From: Streptomyces cellulosae
GTDB lineage: Bacteria; Actinomycetota; Actinomycetes; Streptomycetales; Streptomycetaceae
Direction: 5' to 3'
DNA length: 64,000 bases
NCBI RefSeq assembly: GCF_000721105.1
Contig: NZ_JOEV01000005.1
Span: 341,840-405,839 of the forward strand
Below are positions 27,134 to 35,575 of the stretch, piece after piece. Each line of letters starts with the position of its first letter. The stretch's first letter is position 1. A program made the position numbers and the translations under genes. The notes under the pieces are model-generated. The model saw only the letters and a list, made by a program, of their open reading frames with translations. It was not told where the DNA came from and did no database searches.

Positions 27134-27143
27134 CGTTTGACCG
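27134..27143. promoter_or_regulatory. candidate operator CGTTTGACCG upstream of ABC operon
   Basis: One mismatch from the motif in front of the regulator (25986-25995, opposite orientation). It lies about 30 bases upstream of the putative -35 element of the ABC operon. A second related half, CCGTTTGCGG, is at 27172-27181 inside that promoter. Confidence 0.4.
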
Positions 27144-27167
27144 CTTTATTTTCTTCTGATCGATCTA

Positions 27168-27196
27168 TTGACCGTTTGCGGTCGGTCCTTGAGGAT
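27168..27196 (+). promoter_or_regulatory. putative promoter of the sugar ABC operon
   Basis: TTGACC (27168-27173) and GAGGAT (27191-27196) are spaced by 17 bases, matching the vegetative sigma consensus except at one or two positions. The solute-binding protein gene starts 56 bases downstream. An 8-bp palindrome GATCGATC lies just upstream at 27158-27165. Confidence 0.4.
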
Positions 27197-27251
27197 TCCC
27201 CGTGTCCCGAACCGTCGTGCCAGTCAGGCACGCAGAGCCGCGGGAGGCCCC

Positions 27252-28583
27252 ATGCTCGGCCGGCCCAGTCGCCGATCCGTGCTCGCCGCGACGGCCGCCG
27301 TACCACTCGCAGGCGCACTGAGCGCCTGCAGCGGATCGTCGGATTCGTCGTTGCGCAGCACGGGCAAGACCACGCGCGTCACTTTCTGGTCCGCCCTGCG
27401 CGGCAGCCAGGAGGTGGTCGACGCCTTCAACAAGACCCACGACCACATCCAGGTCGACTTCCAGCAGATCCCGTCCGGAACCCAGGGCGGCTACGCGAAG
27501 CTCAGTAACGCGGCCCGGGCCGGAAACGCCCCCGACGTCGCCACCATCGAGTACCCGCAGATCCCCGGATTCGCCATCGACGGCGTCGCCCGGGACATCA
27601 CCGACCTGGTCAGCGACCGTCTGCGCCGCAAGCTGCTGCCGCAGGCGCTCGGACTGACGACCTTCGAAGGGCGGGTGTACAGCGTCCCGCTGGACGTCGA
27701 GCCCATGGTGATGCACTACCGCACCGACCTGTTCGACCGTTACGGCCTTCACGTCCCGCAGACCTGGGACGAGTTCGCCGAACTGGCCCGCACGGTGCAC
27801 CGCAAGGCCTCCGGCCGGCGGCTGGTGCTCTTCCCCACGGACGGGGGCACCCAGTTCGCCGGCTACTCCTGGCAGGCCGGCGCGCAGTGGTTCGACACCG
27901 GCAAGGGCGCGTGGAACGTCTCCCTCGCCGACGCGCCCACCCGGCGCGTGGCCACGTACTGGCAGCGACTCATCGACCGCGACGACGTGTTCATGAACGC
28001 CGTCGAGAGCAGGCAGTTCGACGCGCAGGTCGCCGAAGGGCTGGTGCTGACCCGGCTCAGCGGCGCCTGGGAGGCCGGCGCCCAGATGAGAAAAGTTCCC
28101 GCCCAGAAGGGCCAGTGGCGGATCGCGCCCCTGCCGCAGTGGGACACCGGGCGCCCGTCCGTCGGCACGCACGGCGGCTCCACGTTCGCCATCACCAAGG
28201 ACTGCCGGGTGCCGGAGGCCGCGATGGAGTTCATCGAGTGGCAGGTGTCCCATCCGGACTCCCTGCGCGCCCGCCTCTCCAGCGGCACCAGCAGCCAGTA
28301 CCCGGCGGCCACCGCGCTGATCGCGGTCGGCCGCGAGGCGTTCGACCGCTCCTACTACGGCGGCCAGGACATCTACACGCTCTTCCAGCAGGAGGCCGAC
28401 AAGATCCGGGACAGCTGGGTGTGGGGGCCTCGGATGACCGCCACGCTGCGGGTCATGCAGGACAACTTCGCCCGCGCGAGCGGCGGCCAGGGCTCCCTGA
28501 TCGACTCCGTGCGCGCGGCCCAGGACGGCACCATGCCCGACCTCAAGGCCCTGGGCCTGTCCACCACCCAGCACAGCACCTGA
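27252..28583 (+). CDS. sugar ABC transporter, solute-binding lipoprotein
   Basis: A 443-residue extracellular binding protein of the family-1 carbohydrate type. The leader RRSVLAATAAVPLAGALSACSG combines a twin-arginine pair with a lipobox (LSAC), so the mature Cys is lipid-anchored outside the membrane. The body shows the family signatures VTFWSALRGSQEVVDAFNKTH, YAKLSNAARAGNAPDVATIEYPQIPGFA, YSVPLDVEPMVMHYRTDLF and VPQTWDEFAELART. The ATG at 27252 follows GGGAGGCCCC. It is the first gene of a five-gene operon. No ATPase is encoded here, so a shared MsiK-like ATPase elsewhere presumably drives import, as is usual in Streptomyces. Confidence 0.93.
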   Translation: MLGRPSRRSVLAATAAVPLAGALSACSGSSDSSLRSTGKTTRVTFWSALRGSQEVVDAFNKTHDHIQVDFQQIPSGTQGGYAKLSNAARAGNAPDVATIEYPQIPGFAIDGVARDITDLVSDRLRRKLLPQALGLTTFEGRVYSVPLDVEPMVMHYRTDLFDRYGLHVPQTWDEFAELARTVHRKASGRRLVLFPTDGGTQFAGYSWQAGAQWFDTGKGAWNVSLADAPTRRVATYWQRLIDRDDVFMNAVESRQFDAQVAEGLVLTRLSGAWEAGAQMRKVPAQKGQWRIAPLPQWDTGRPSVGTHGGSTFAITKDCRVPEAAMEFIEWQVSHPDSLRARLSSGTSSQYPAATALIAVGREAFDRSYYGGQDIYTLFQQEADKIRDSWVWGPRMTATLRVMQDNFARASGGQGSLIDSVRAAQDGTMPDLKALGLSTTQHST

Positions 28584-28611
28584 GCCGCCCGAAAGGCAGG
28601 TGAACTCCCCC

Positions 28612-29589
28612 ATGACCGCGACCACCCAGTCCTCGGTGCCGGCCACCGCGCCGCGCACTGCCGCACCGGCCTCCGACACCCGCGCCCGCAAGGCGGCCCG
28701 CCGCCGTCAACTCGCCGCCTGCGGCGTGCTGATGACGCCGTTCTTCGCCCTGCTGGTGACCGTCTTCCTGATCCCCGTGGGCACCGCCGTCTACCTCAGC
28801 TTCTTCAGCGACGACCAGCCCGGCCTCGGCTTCGGCCCCGAACGCAGCGTCTTCGTCGGCCTGCGCAGCTACACGGCGGTCCTCACCGACCCGACCTTCC
28901 TCGGTGGCCTCGGCACCGTCGCCCTGTACTGCCTGATCTACATCCCGCTCATGGTCGTCGGCGCCCTCGCCCTCGCGCTGCTGCTGGACTCCGGTGTCGT
29001 CCGGCTGCGCGCCTGGGCGCAGTTGGGGCTGTTCCTGCCGCACGCGGTACCCGGCATCATCGCGGCCCTGATCTGGCTGTACCTCTACACCCCCGGCATC
29101 AGCCCGATCATCGACCTGTTCGCCCACGCCGACATCACCATCGACTTCCTCGGCGTGCACACGGTGATCCCGTCCATCGTGAACATCGCCCTGTGGAGCA
29201 ACCTCGGCTACAACATGGTGGTCTTCTACGCCGCGCTGCAGGCCGTGCCCCGCGAGGTGATCGAGGCCTCCGTGGTCGACGGCGCCGGGCCGGTGCGCAC
29301 CGCGTTGCAGGTCAAGACGCCGCTGGTGCGCGCCTCGATCGTGATGGTCGCGATGTTCACCCTGATCTGGGCTCTGCAGCTGTTCACCGAACCGGTGCTG
29401 CTCAGCCAGTCCTCCCCGATGATCAGTTCCCGGTTCTCGCCGAGCATGTACATCTACGACGCGGCCTTCACCCGGAACAACTACAGCCTGGCGGCGGCCG
29501 CCTCGGTCATCCTGCTGCTGTTCACGATCGCCCTGTCCTACGGCGTCACCCGCTGGACCAGCCGCGCCGACGCCCAGGAGGCCCGATGA
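28612..29589 (+). CDS. sugar ABC transporter permease 1 (MalF-like)
   Basis: A 325-residue inner membrane protein with six transmembrane segments (first LMTPFFALLVTVFLIPVGTAVYLSFF). The cytoplasmic EAA loop that docks the ATPase reads EVIEASVVDGAGPVRTALQVKTPLVRAS. The ATG at 28612 follows AAAGGCAGG and is 28 bases after the binding-protein gene; an in-frame GTG at 28600 overlaps that ribosome binding site and was rejected. The gene ends in a four-base overlap with the next permease, so they are translated together. Confidence 0.93.
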   Translation: MTATTQSSVPATAPRTAAPASDTRARKAARRRQLAACGVLMTPFFALLVTVFLIPVGTAVYLSFFSDDQPGLGFGPERSVFVGLRSYTAVLTDPTFLGGLGTVALYCLIYIPLMVVGALALALLLDSGVVRLRAWAQLGLFLPHAVPGIIAALIWLYLYTPGISPIIDLFAHADITIDFLGVHTVIPSIVNIALWSNLGYNMVVFYAALQAVPREVIEASVVDGAGPVRTALQVKTPLVRASIVMVAMFTLIWALQLFTEPVLLSQSSPMISSRFSPSMYIYDAAFTRNNYSLAAAASVILLLFTIALSYGVTRWTSRADAQEAR

Positions 29590-30449
29590 GCTCCACCGAC
29601 AGCACCCTGCTGCGCCCGCGGCTGCTGGGCCGTACGACGGTCAACGCCGTCGTCCTCATCTCCGTTCTGTACACCCTGCTGCCCGTACTGTGGCTGGTGC
29701 TCGCCGCGTCGAAGGGCCCGGACGCCCTGTTCGGCAGCGATCTGCTGTCGCTGAAGGACTTCTCCTTCGGGCAGAACCTGCGCGACCTGTTCGCCATGGA
29801 CGACGGCCAGTACGGGCGCTGGTACCTCAACAGCCTGCTGTACGCGGTGCTGGGCGCCGGAGTCGGCGCGCTGGTGAGCGTCGCGGCCGGCTACGCCTTC
29901 GACAAGTACCGCTTCCTCCACAAGGAGAAGCTGTTCGGCCTGGTGCTCGCGGCGGTGATGGTCCCGCAGACCGTGCTGGCACTGCCCCTGTATCTGCTGG
30001 CCTCGAAGACCGGGCTGGTGAACACCTTCTGGGCGGTGTTCATCCCGGTGCTGTTCAACCCGTTCGGCGTCTACCTCGGCCGGATCTTCAGCCAGGGCTA
30101 CGTGCCCGACGAGGTGCTGGAGGCGGCGCGCATGGACGGCGCGGGCGAGCTGGTCGCGTACTTCAGGGTGGCGCTGCGGATGCTCGGGCCCGGACTGGTG
30201 ACCGTGTTCCTGTTCCAGCTGACCACCATCTGGAACAACTTCTTCCTGCCCATGGTGATGCTCTCCGACCAGGACCTGTATCCCGTGAGCCTCGGCCTGT
30301 ACCAGTGGAACAGTTCGGCGTCCGTGTCGCCCGAGTACTATCCGGTGGTGATCATGGGTTCGCTGCTCGCCGTCCTGCCGCTGATCCTCGCGTTCATCCT
30401 GCTCCAGCGCTTCTGGCGCGGCGGTCTGACCGCCGGAGCCGTCAAGTGA
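29586..30449 (+). CDS. sugar ABC transporter permease 2 (MalG-like)
   Basis: A 287-residue inner membrane protein with about six transmembrane segments, starting with VNAVVLISVLYTLLPVLWLVLAA. The EAA loop is VLEAARMDGAGELVAYFRVALRMLGP. It starts in an ATGA overlap with permease 1 and ends in a four-base GTGA overlap with the dehydrogenase gene. Pairing with permease 1 gives the usual heterodimer of CUT1-type importers for oligosaccharides. Confidence 0.93.
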   Translation: MSSTDSTLLRPRLLGRTTVNAVVLISVLYTLLPVLWLVLAASKGPDALFGSDLLSLKDFSFGQNLRDLFAMDDGQYGRWYLNSLLYAVLGAGVGALVSVAAGYAFDKYRFLHKEKLFGLVLAAVMVPQTVLALPLYLLASKTGLVNTFWAVFIPVLFNPFGVYLGRIFSQGYVPDEVLEAARMDGAGELVAYFRVALRMLGPGLVTVFLFQLTTIWNNFFLPMVMLSDQDLYPVSLGLYQWNSSASVSPEYYPVVIMGSLLAVLPLILAFILLQRFWRGGLTAGAVK

Positions 30450-31459
30450 CCGCGCCCCGGCCCCGTGCCGCCCTGGCCATGTCCCAGGACGCCGCCCGGG
30501 CCGTCCTGGATCCCTCCTCGCTGGACGCCCTCCGCGCGATCTGCGACCTCGCCCCGCTCCCGGCCCTCGACGACCTGACGACACCGCGGGCCCGCGAGGT
30601 GCTCGCCGAGGTGGAGGTGCTGGTCACCGGCTGGGGCTGCCCGCCGTTGGACGCGTCGGTGCTGCGGGACGCGCCCCGGCTGCGGGCCGTGGTGCACACC
30701 GCGGGCAGTGTGCGCGGGTTCGTCACCGACGCGTGCTGGGAGCGCGGCATCGAGGTGTCCTCGGCCGCCGCGGCGAACGCCCTGCCGGTGGCCGAGTACA
30801 CCCTCGCGATGATCCTGCTCACCGGCAAGCGCGTCCTGGAACGGGCCCGCGACTACCGGACCACCCGGATCCGCGCCGACTGGCTGGGCACTCCCCACGA
30901 CGTCGGCAACTACCGCCGCACGGTGGGCATCCTGTCCGCCTCGCTCATCGGCCGCCGGGTCGTCGAGCTGCTGCGCCCGCACGACGTCGAGGTCCTGCTG
31001 CACGACCCGTACGTCTCCGACGCGGACGCCGCCGAACTGGGCGTGGAGCGCGTGGAGTTGGCGGAGCTGTTCGCCCGCTGCGACACCGTCAGCGTGCACA
31101 CCCCGCTGCTGCCCGCGACGCGTGGACTGGTGAGCCGTGAGCTGATCGACTCCATGCCCGCCGACGCGGTGCTGATCAACACGGCACGCGGCGCGGTCGT
31201 CGACCAGGAGGCGCTCACCGACGCGGTCCTGGCAGGCCGCATCCGGGCCGTCCTGGATGTCACCGATCCCGAAGTGCTGCCGTCCGAGCATCCGTTGTGG
31301 CGCTGCGAGAACGCGCTCATCACCCCGCACCTGGCCGGCTCCCAGGGCAACGAATGGCGCCGACTGGCCGATCACGCGCTCGCCGAGATCGCCCGGTGGA
31401 CCTCCGGTGACGAGTTCCGGCACCCCGTACGACGCGAAAGGCTGGCCTTCCTCGCATGA
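30446..31459 (+). CDS. D-isomer-specific 2-hydroxyacid dehydrogenase
   Basis: A 337-residue NAD(P)-dependent oxidoreductase that interconverts 2-hydroxy and 2-keto acids. Catalytic residues are in the expected places: Arg in LINTARGAVVDQEAL, the Asp/Glu region in RIRAVLDVTDPEVLPSEHPLW, and His in ALITPHLAGSQG. The substrate-domain motif VVHTAGSVRGF is present. The dinucleotide-binding glycine motif is degenerate: VGILSASLIGRRVVELL instead of the usual GxGxxG. The GTG start overlaps the permease stop and the end overlaps the DUF2264 start by four bases. In this operon it probably processes a sugar acid derived from the imported saccharide. Confidence 0.87.
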   Translation: MTAPRPRAALAMSQDAARAVLDPSSLDALRAICDLAPLPALDDLTTPRAREVLAEVEVLVTGWGCPPLDASVLRDAPRLRAVVHTAGSVRGFVTDACWERGIEVSSAAAANALPVAEYTLAMILLTGKRVLERARDYRTTRIRADWLGTPHDVGNYRRTVGILSASLIGRRVVELLRPHDVEVLLHDPYVSDADAAELGVERVELAELFARCDTVSVHTPLLPATRGLVSRELIDSMPADAVLINTARGAVVDQEALTDAVLAGRIRAVLDVTDPEVLPSEHPLWRCENALITPHLAGSQGNEWRRLADHALAEIARWTSGDEFRHPVRRERLAFLA

Positions 31460-33351
31460 GCATCCCGTTCGAACTGCCCGCTCAGGACCGCGAGTCGAGC
31501 CCGTACACCGGCTACACCCGGGCCCACTGGGAAGCGGTGGCCGACGGACTGCTGACGGCTGCGTGGCGCTGGAGCACACCCGGCGGCGCGCTGCTCGACC
31601 TGCCCGGCCGGCCCTCGCGCTCGGGCGTGCGCTCCGACGGTCTGGAGGGCTACGCCCGGACGTTCCTCGCCGCCGCCTTCCGGGTGGCCGGTGCGGACGG
31701 CGACGATCCGCACGGCTGGCTCGACCGCTACGCGCGGGGTCTCGCCGCGGGCACCCGCACCCCCGGCCGCGACGACACGGAGTCCTGGCCGCTGATCCTC
31801 GACCACCACGTCCAGGGCCAGCCCATGGTCGAGTCGGCATCCGTCGCGCTCGGGCTGCGGCTGACGGCGCCCTGGCTGTGGAAGCACCTCGACGACGACG
31901 TACGGGACCGGGCGGAGGAGTGGCTGCGCGGGGCCCTGCGGCACACGCCCGCACCGAACAACTGGTACCTGTTCCCCTTCACGGTGGCCGGCTTCCTGGA
32001 GTCGGTCGGCCGGGGGGACGCCGAAACGGCGGCCGTGCGGGAACGCGCGCTGGAGTTGACGGAAACCTGGTACCGGGGCGACGGCTGGTACGCCGACGGT
32101 GACGGACGCGCCTTCGACCACTACAACGGCTGGGCGCTGCACCTGTACCCGGTGCTCGACGCCCACCTCGGCGGCGACACCGGCCTGGCCGCCCGCTACG
32201 GCCCCCGGCTGCGCGCCCACCTGGACGGCTTCGCGCTGACGTTCGGAGCGGACGGGGCGCCGATGCACTTCGGCCGCTCCCTGTCGTACCGCTTCGCCGC
32301 GTCGGCCGCCGTGGGTCTGGGCGCCCTGACCGGGGACACGCCCCTGTCCCCCGGCACGTCCCGGCGGCTGGCGAGCGGCAGCCTGCGCTACTTCCTGGAG
32401 CGCGGCGCGCTCACCGACGACGGGCTGCTGAGCCTCGGCTGGCACGGCCCGCACGAGGCGACGTTGCAGTCGTACTCGGGGCCGGCGTCCCCGTACTGGG
32501 CGTCGAAGGCGTTCGTGTCGCTGCTGGCGCCCGCCGGTCATCCGCTGTGGACGGCCCGCGAGGAGCCCGCGCCGGCCGAGGAGGCCGACCGGGTGCTCGC
32601 CCTGCCGGCGCCGGGGCTTCTCGTGCAGGCGACGCGCGCCGACGGCATCGTACGGCTGCACAACCACGGCAGTGACCACGTGCGCCCGCACGAGGGCGAG
32701 GCACCGGAGGGCGACGACCCCCACTACGGGCGCCAGGCGTACTCGACCCGGACCGGTCCGACCGCGACCGGGAACCTCGCGGACAACCACCTGAGCGTGG
32801 AGGTGGAGGGCAGGGGAAGCGTCCGGCGGCGGATCCATCCCCTCGGAGCGGGGCACGGCGACGGCTGGGGCTGGGCGGCGTCGTGGCACCGGCCCGTGTT
32901 CGCCGGTGGGCCGCCGATGGTGCCCGGGCTGCGGGTGGAGAGCGTGACGGTGGCGTACGGGCGGTACGAGCTGCGGGTGCACCGGGTGGTCGGGGCGCCG
33001 CCCGGCGCCCGCGTCACCCAGACCGGGTGGGCGGTCGGCCCCGAGGAGGAACTGGTCTCGACGCTGCACGGCCTGCACGGGTGGAACGGTCCCGCCGAGT
33101 CGGCACGCGCGCCGCAGGGCACCGCGTACACGCGCTGGGCGCGGGTGCCACGGCTGGCGGGAGAGGCCGGAGGTACCTCGGTGCATGCCTGCGTCGCGAC
33201 GCTGACCGGCGAGGGGGCCCCGGCCGACCCGGCCGAGGCCGTCAGGTCCGTGGCCGTCGACGGTGACGTGGTCGAGGTGGTGTGGAGCGAGGACGGGATG
33301 CGCACGCGGATCGCCTTCGATCCGGTGCGGGTGTCCCATGAGCCTGCGTGA
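31456..33351 (+). CDS. DUF2264 family protein
   Basis: A 631-residue protein with no signal peptide. The N-terminal 400 residues match DUF2264 (HWEAVADGLLTAAWRWSTPGGALLDLPGR, ESWPLILDHHVQGQPMVESASVALGLRL, PNNWYLFPFTVAGFLESVGRG, DGWYADGDGRAFDHYNGWALHLYPVL), a predicted (alpha/alpha)6 fold shared with unsaturated uronyl hydrolases and heteropolysaccharide lyases. A beta-rich C-terminal domain follows (about 410-631). The function is not established. As last gene of a sugar-uptake operon, coupled by ATGA to a 2-hydroxyacid dehydrogenase, it likely acts on the imported oligosaccharide in the cytoplasm. Confidence 0.85.
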   Translation: MSIPFELPAQDRESSPYTGYTRAHWEAVADGLLTAAWRWSTPGGALLDLPGRPSRSGVRSDGLEGYARTFLAAAFRVAGADGDDPHGWLDRYARGLAAGTRTPGRDDTESWPLILDHHVQGQPMVESASVALGLRLTAPWLWKHLDDDVRDRAEEWLRGALRHTPAPNNWYLFPFTVAGFLESVGRGDAETAAVRERALELTETWYRGDGWYADGDGRAFDHYNGWALHLYPVLDAHLGGDTGLAARYGPRLRAHLDGFALTFGADGAPMHFGRSLSYRFAASAAVGLGALTGDTPLSPGTSRRLASGSLRYFLERGALTDDGLLSLGWHGPHEATLQSYSGPASPYWASKAFVSLLAPAGHPLWTAREEPAPAEEADRVLALPAPGLLVQATRADGIVRLHNHGSDHVRPHEGEAPEGDDPHYGRQAYSTRTGPTATGNLADNHLSVEVEGRGSVRRRIHPLGAGHGDGWGWAASWHRPVFAGGPPMVPGLRVESVTVAYGRYELRVHRVVGAPPGARVTQTGWAVGPEEELVSTLHGLHGWNGPAESARAPQGTAYTRWARVPRLAGEAGGTSVHACVATLTGEGAPADPAEAVRSVAVDGDVVEVVWSEDGMRTRIAFDPVRVSHEPA

Positions 33352-33363
33352 GGGCCTGTCCCC

Positions 33364-33681
33364 TCAGGCGTCGGGCGCGTCGACGATGTCGCCGTTCTTG
33401 TCGACGGTGTGGGTGTCCCAGTAGATGTCCCACTTGTCGTCCACGTGCTCGGGGACCTTGCCCTTCGGGTAGCGGACGTACCCGTTCAGCGGCTTCTCCC
33501 CGTTGGACACGCAGGCACTGCCGGTTCCGCCCACCGCCATCACCGGGTACTCGCCGCTGTCGCATATCGCTTCCTCGGTCGAGCAGCCGACGAGCATCGC
33601 GCCGGCCACACCGGCCAGCGCGAGGCCCCATACGGGCCGCAGTATGCGGGGCAGGGCGTGGACTCGGTCAGTACTGCGCAT
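33364..33681 (-). CDS. small lipoprotein of unknown function
   Basis: A 105-residue predicted lipoprotein: leader ILRPVWGLALAGVAGAMLVGCST with the lipobox LVGC, then ICDSGEYPVMAVGGTGSACVSNGEKPLNG and a polar end (YVRYPKGKVPEHVDDKWDIYWDTH). Two further cysteines may form a disulphide. The ATG at 33681 follows GAGGGGGAGA; a longer frame to 33825 lacks a leader at its start. It is convergent with the DUF2264 gene and divergent from the carboxylase gene. I know of no function. Confidence 0.8.
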   Translation of the reverse strand: MRSTDRVHALPRILRPVWGLALAGVAGAMLVGCSTEEAICDSGEYPVMAVGGTGSACVSNGEKPLNGYVRYPKGKVPEHVDDKWDIYWDTHTVDKNGDIVDAPDA

Positions 33682-33741
33682 GGTTGGTCTCCCCCTCGAT
33701 GGTTTGTACGACCATCCTGCGGGAGTCGGCGGGCCCGATCG

Positions 33742-33757
33742 TGAGTACACGTACTCA
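33742..33757. promoter_or_regulatory. interrupted palindrome in the carboxylase/lipoprotein divergent promoter
   Basis: Exact 7-bp arms TGAGTAC and GTACTCA are separated by AC. The site lies 60 bases upstream of the lipoprotein start and about 190 bases before the carboxylase start, so it may control one or both. The binding protein is unknown. Confidence 0.5.
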
Positions 33758-33948
33758 GATGGGCCGTGTCCGCCTACTCGATCCCGTGCCCCCGGACGGT
33801 GCGGGAGACGCCACGGCTCCCGCACCGCCCCTTGTCACCCCCGGACGAACCCTCGCCCCACAGCACTCACCTCAGGCAAACGCCACCCCGATCCGCCCGG
33901 CCCCGCCGTCCCCCGCTGCCATATTCGAAGGCGACTTCGGAGGTGGCT

Positions 33949-35526
33949 GTGACAACAGAGGCGACAACGTCCGAGGCACACCGGACCACTCCGCACGGGC
34001 CCGACGGCACCGCCGACCGCATTGCCGACCTGGAAAGCCGCAGGGCACGTGCGGTCTCCTCGGCCGGACCGAGGAGACGGGGGGAGTTCGGCGCCCGCGA
34101 ACGGATCGAACGGCTGCTGGACGCCGGGTCGTTCACCGAGACCGGTCAGTTCGTGCGGGCCCGGGCCACCGGGGACGGGGCCCGCCGGCCGTACGGCGAC
34201 GGGGTGGTCACCGGGACCGGCACCGTCGACGGCCGCCCGGTCTGTGTGTTCGCGCAGGACTCCACCGTGTTCGGCGGCAGCATGGGCGAGGCCTTCGGCG
34301 AGAAGACGCTCGCCCTCATGGACCTCGCCCTCAAGACCGGCTGCCCGGTCATCGGGCTCAACGACGGCGGCGGCGCCCGCATCCAGGAGGGAGTCACCTC
34401 ACTCGCCCTCTACGCCGAACTGGTCCGCCGCAACGTCCAGGCGTCCGGGGTGATCCCCCAGATCTCCGTCGTGCTCGGGCCGTGCGCGGGCGGGGCCGCC
34501 TACTCGCCCGCGATCACCGACTTCACGGTGATGGTGGACGGCGCCTCGCACATGTTCGTCACCGGGCCGGAGATCATCGAGACGGTCACCGGAGAACGCA
34601 CGACCGCCGAGGAGCTCGGCGGCGCGCACACCAGCAACGCCGTCAACGGCAACGCCCACTTCCTCGCCGCCGACGAGGAGGAGGCCCTCGACACCGTACG
34701 CGACCTGCTGTCGTACCTGCCCGCCAACAACCTGGAGCGTCCCCCGGAGTACGCCCCCGCCCTGCCGGCCGCCGACGGGATACCGCTGGACGAGATCGTC
34801 CCCGACCGGCTCGGGCAGGCGTACGACATGCGCGACGTGCTGCGGGCTGTCGTCGACGACGGTGAACTCCTCCAGGTCCAGGAGCTGTTCGCGCCGAACG
34901 TCATCTGCGCGCTGGCCCGCGTCGACGGCCGCTCGGTGGGGGTCGTCGCCAACCAGCCGCTGCGGGCGGCCGGTGTGCTCGACATCGACGCCTCCGAGAA
35001 GGCCGCGCGCTTCGTGCGGTTCTGCGACGCCTTCGGCATCCCCCTGCTGACCTTCGCCGACGTGCCCGGCTATCTCTCGGGGGTCCGGCAGGAACGCGGC
35101 GGCATCATCCGGCGCGGCGCCAAACTGCTGTACGCGTACGCCGAGGCGACCGTCCCCAAGGTCACCGTGGTGGTGCGCAAGGCGTACGGCGGCGGCTACG
35201 CCGTGATGGGCTCCAAGCACCTGGGCGCCGACGTCAACCTCGCCTGGCCCACCGCCCGGATCGCCGTGATGGGCGCCGAGGGCGCGGTGGGGCTCCTGCA
35301 CCGGCGCGAACTGGCCGCGGCCGCCGACCCCGAGGCGCTGCGCGCCCGGCTCGTGGCCGCGTACGAGAGCACCCACGGCACCCCCTACCTCGCCGCCGAA
35401 CGCGGATACGTCGACGCCGTCATCGCCCCCCGCGAGACCCGCGAGCACGTCAGCCGCGCCCTGCGCACGCTCCACGGCAAACGCGCGCCGATGCCGCAGC
35501 GCCGGCACGGCAACATCCCGCTCTGA
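33949..35526 (+). CDS. acyl-CoA carboxylase beta (carboxyltransferase) subunit, AccD4/PccB-like
   Basis: A 525-residue biotin-dependent carboxyltransferase that moves CO2 from carboxybiotin to the alpha carbon of an acyl-CoA. Both crotonase-like halves are complete: FAQDSTVFGGSMGEAFGEKTLALMDLA, GLNDGGGARIQEGV, GPCAGGAAYSPAITDF in the N half, and LLTFADVPGYLSG, VTVVVRKAYGGGYAVMGSKHLGAD, WPTARIAVMGAEGAVGLLHRREL in the C half. GTG at 33949 follows GGAGGTGGCT. It is not next to a biotin carboxylase gene but is 49 bases before a FadD32-like ligase and a Pks13-like PKS, so it most likely supplies a carboxylated fatty acyl extender to that PKS, as AccD4 does in mycobacteria. A general propionyl-CoA role is the alternative. 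Confidence 0.9.
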   Translation: MTTEATTSEAHRTTPHGPDGTADRIADLESRRARAVSSAGPRRRGEFGARERIERLLDAGSFTETGQFVRARATGDGARRPYGDGVVTGTGTVDGRPVCVFAQDSTVFGGSMGEAFGEKTLALMDLALKTGCPVIGLNDGGGARIQEGVTSLALYAELVRRNVQASGVIPQISVVLGPCAGGAAYSPAITDFTVMVDGASHMFVTGPEIIETVTGERTTAEELGGAHTSNAVNGNAHFLAADEEEALDTVRDLLSYLPANNLERPPEYAPALPAADGIPLDEIVPDRLGQAYDMRDVLRAVVDDGELLQVQELFAPNVICALARVDGRSVGVVANQPLRAAGVLDIDASEKAARFVRFCDAFGIPLLTFADVPGYLSGVRQERGGIIRRGAKLLYAYAEATVPKVTVVVRKAYGGGYAVMGSKHLGADVNLAWPTARIAVMGAEGAVGLLHRRELAAAADPEALRARLVAAYESTHGTPYLAAERGYVDAVIAPRETREHVSRALRTLHGKRAPMPQRRHGNIPL

Positions 35527-35575
35527 CCCGACCGCCCCCTGCCCGTCCGTCCGCGACGTGAGGAGCACTCCCCCG

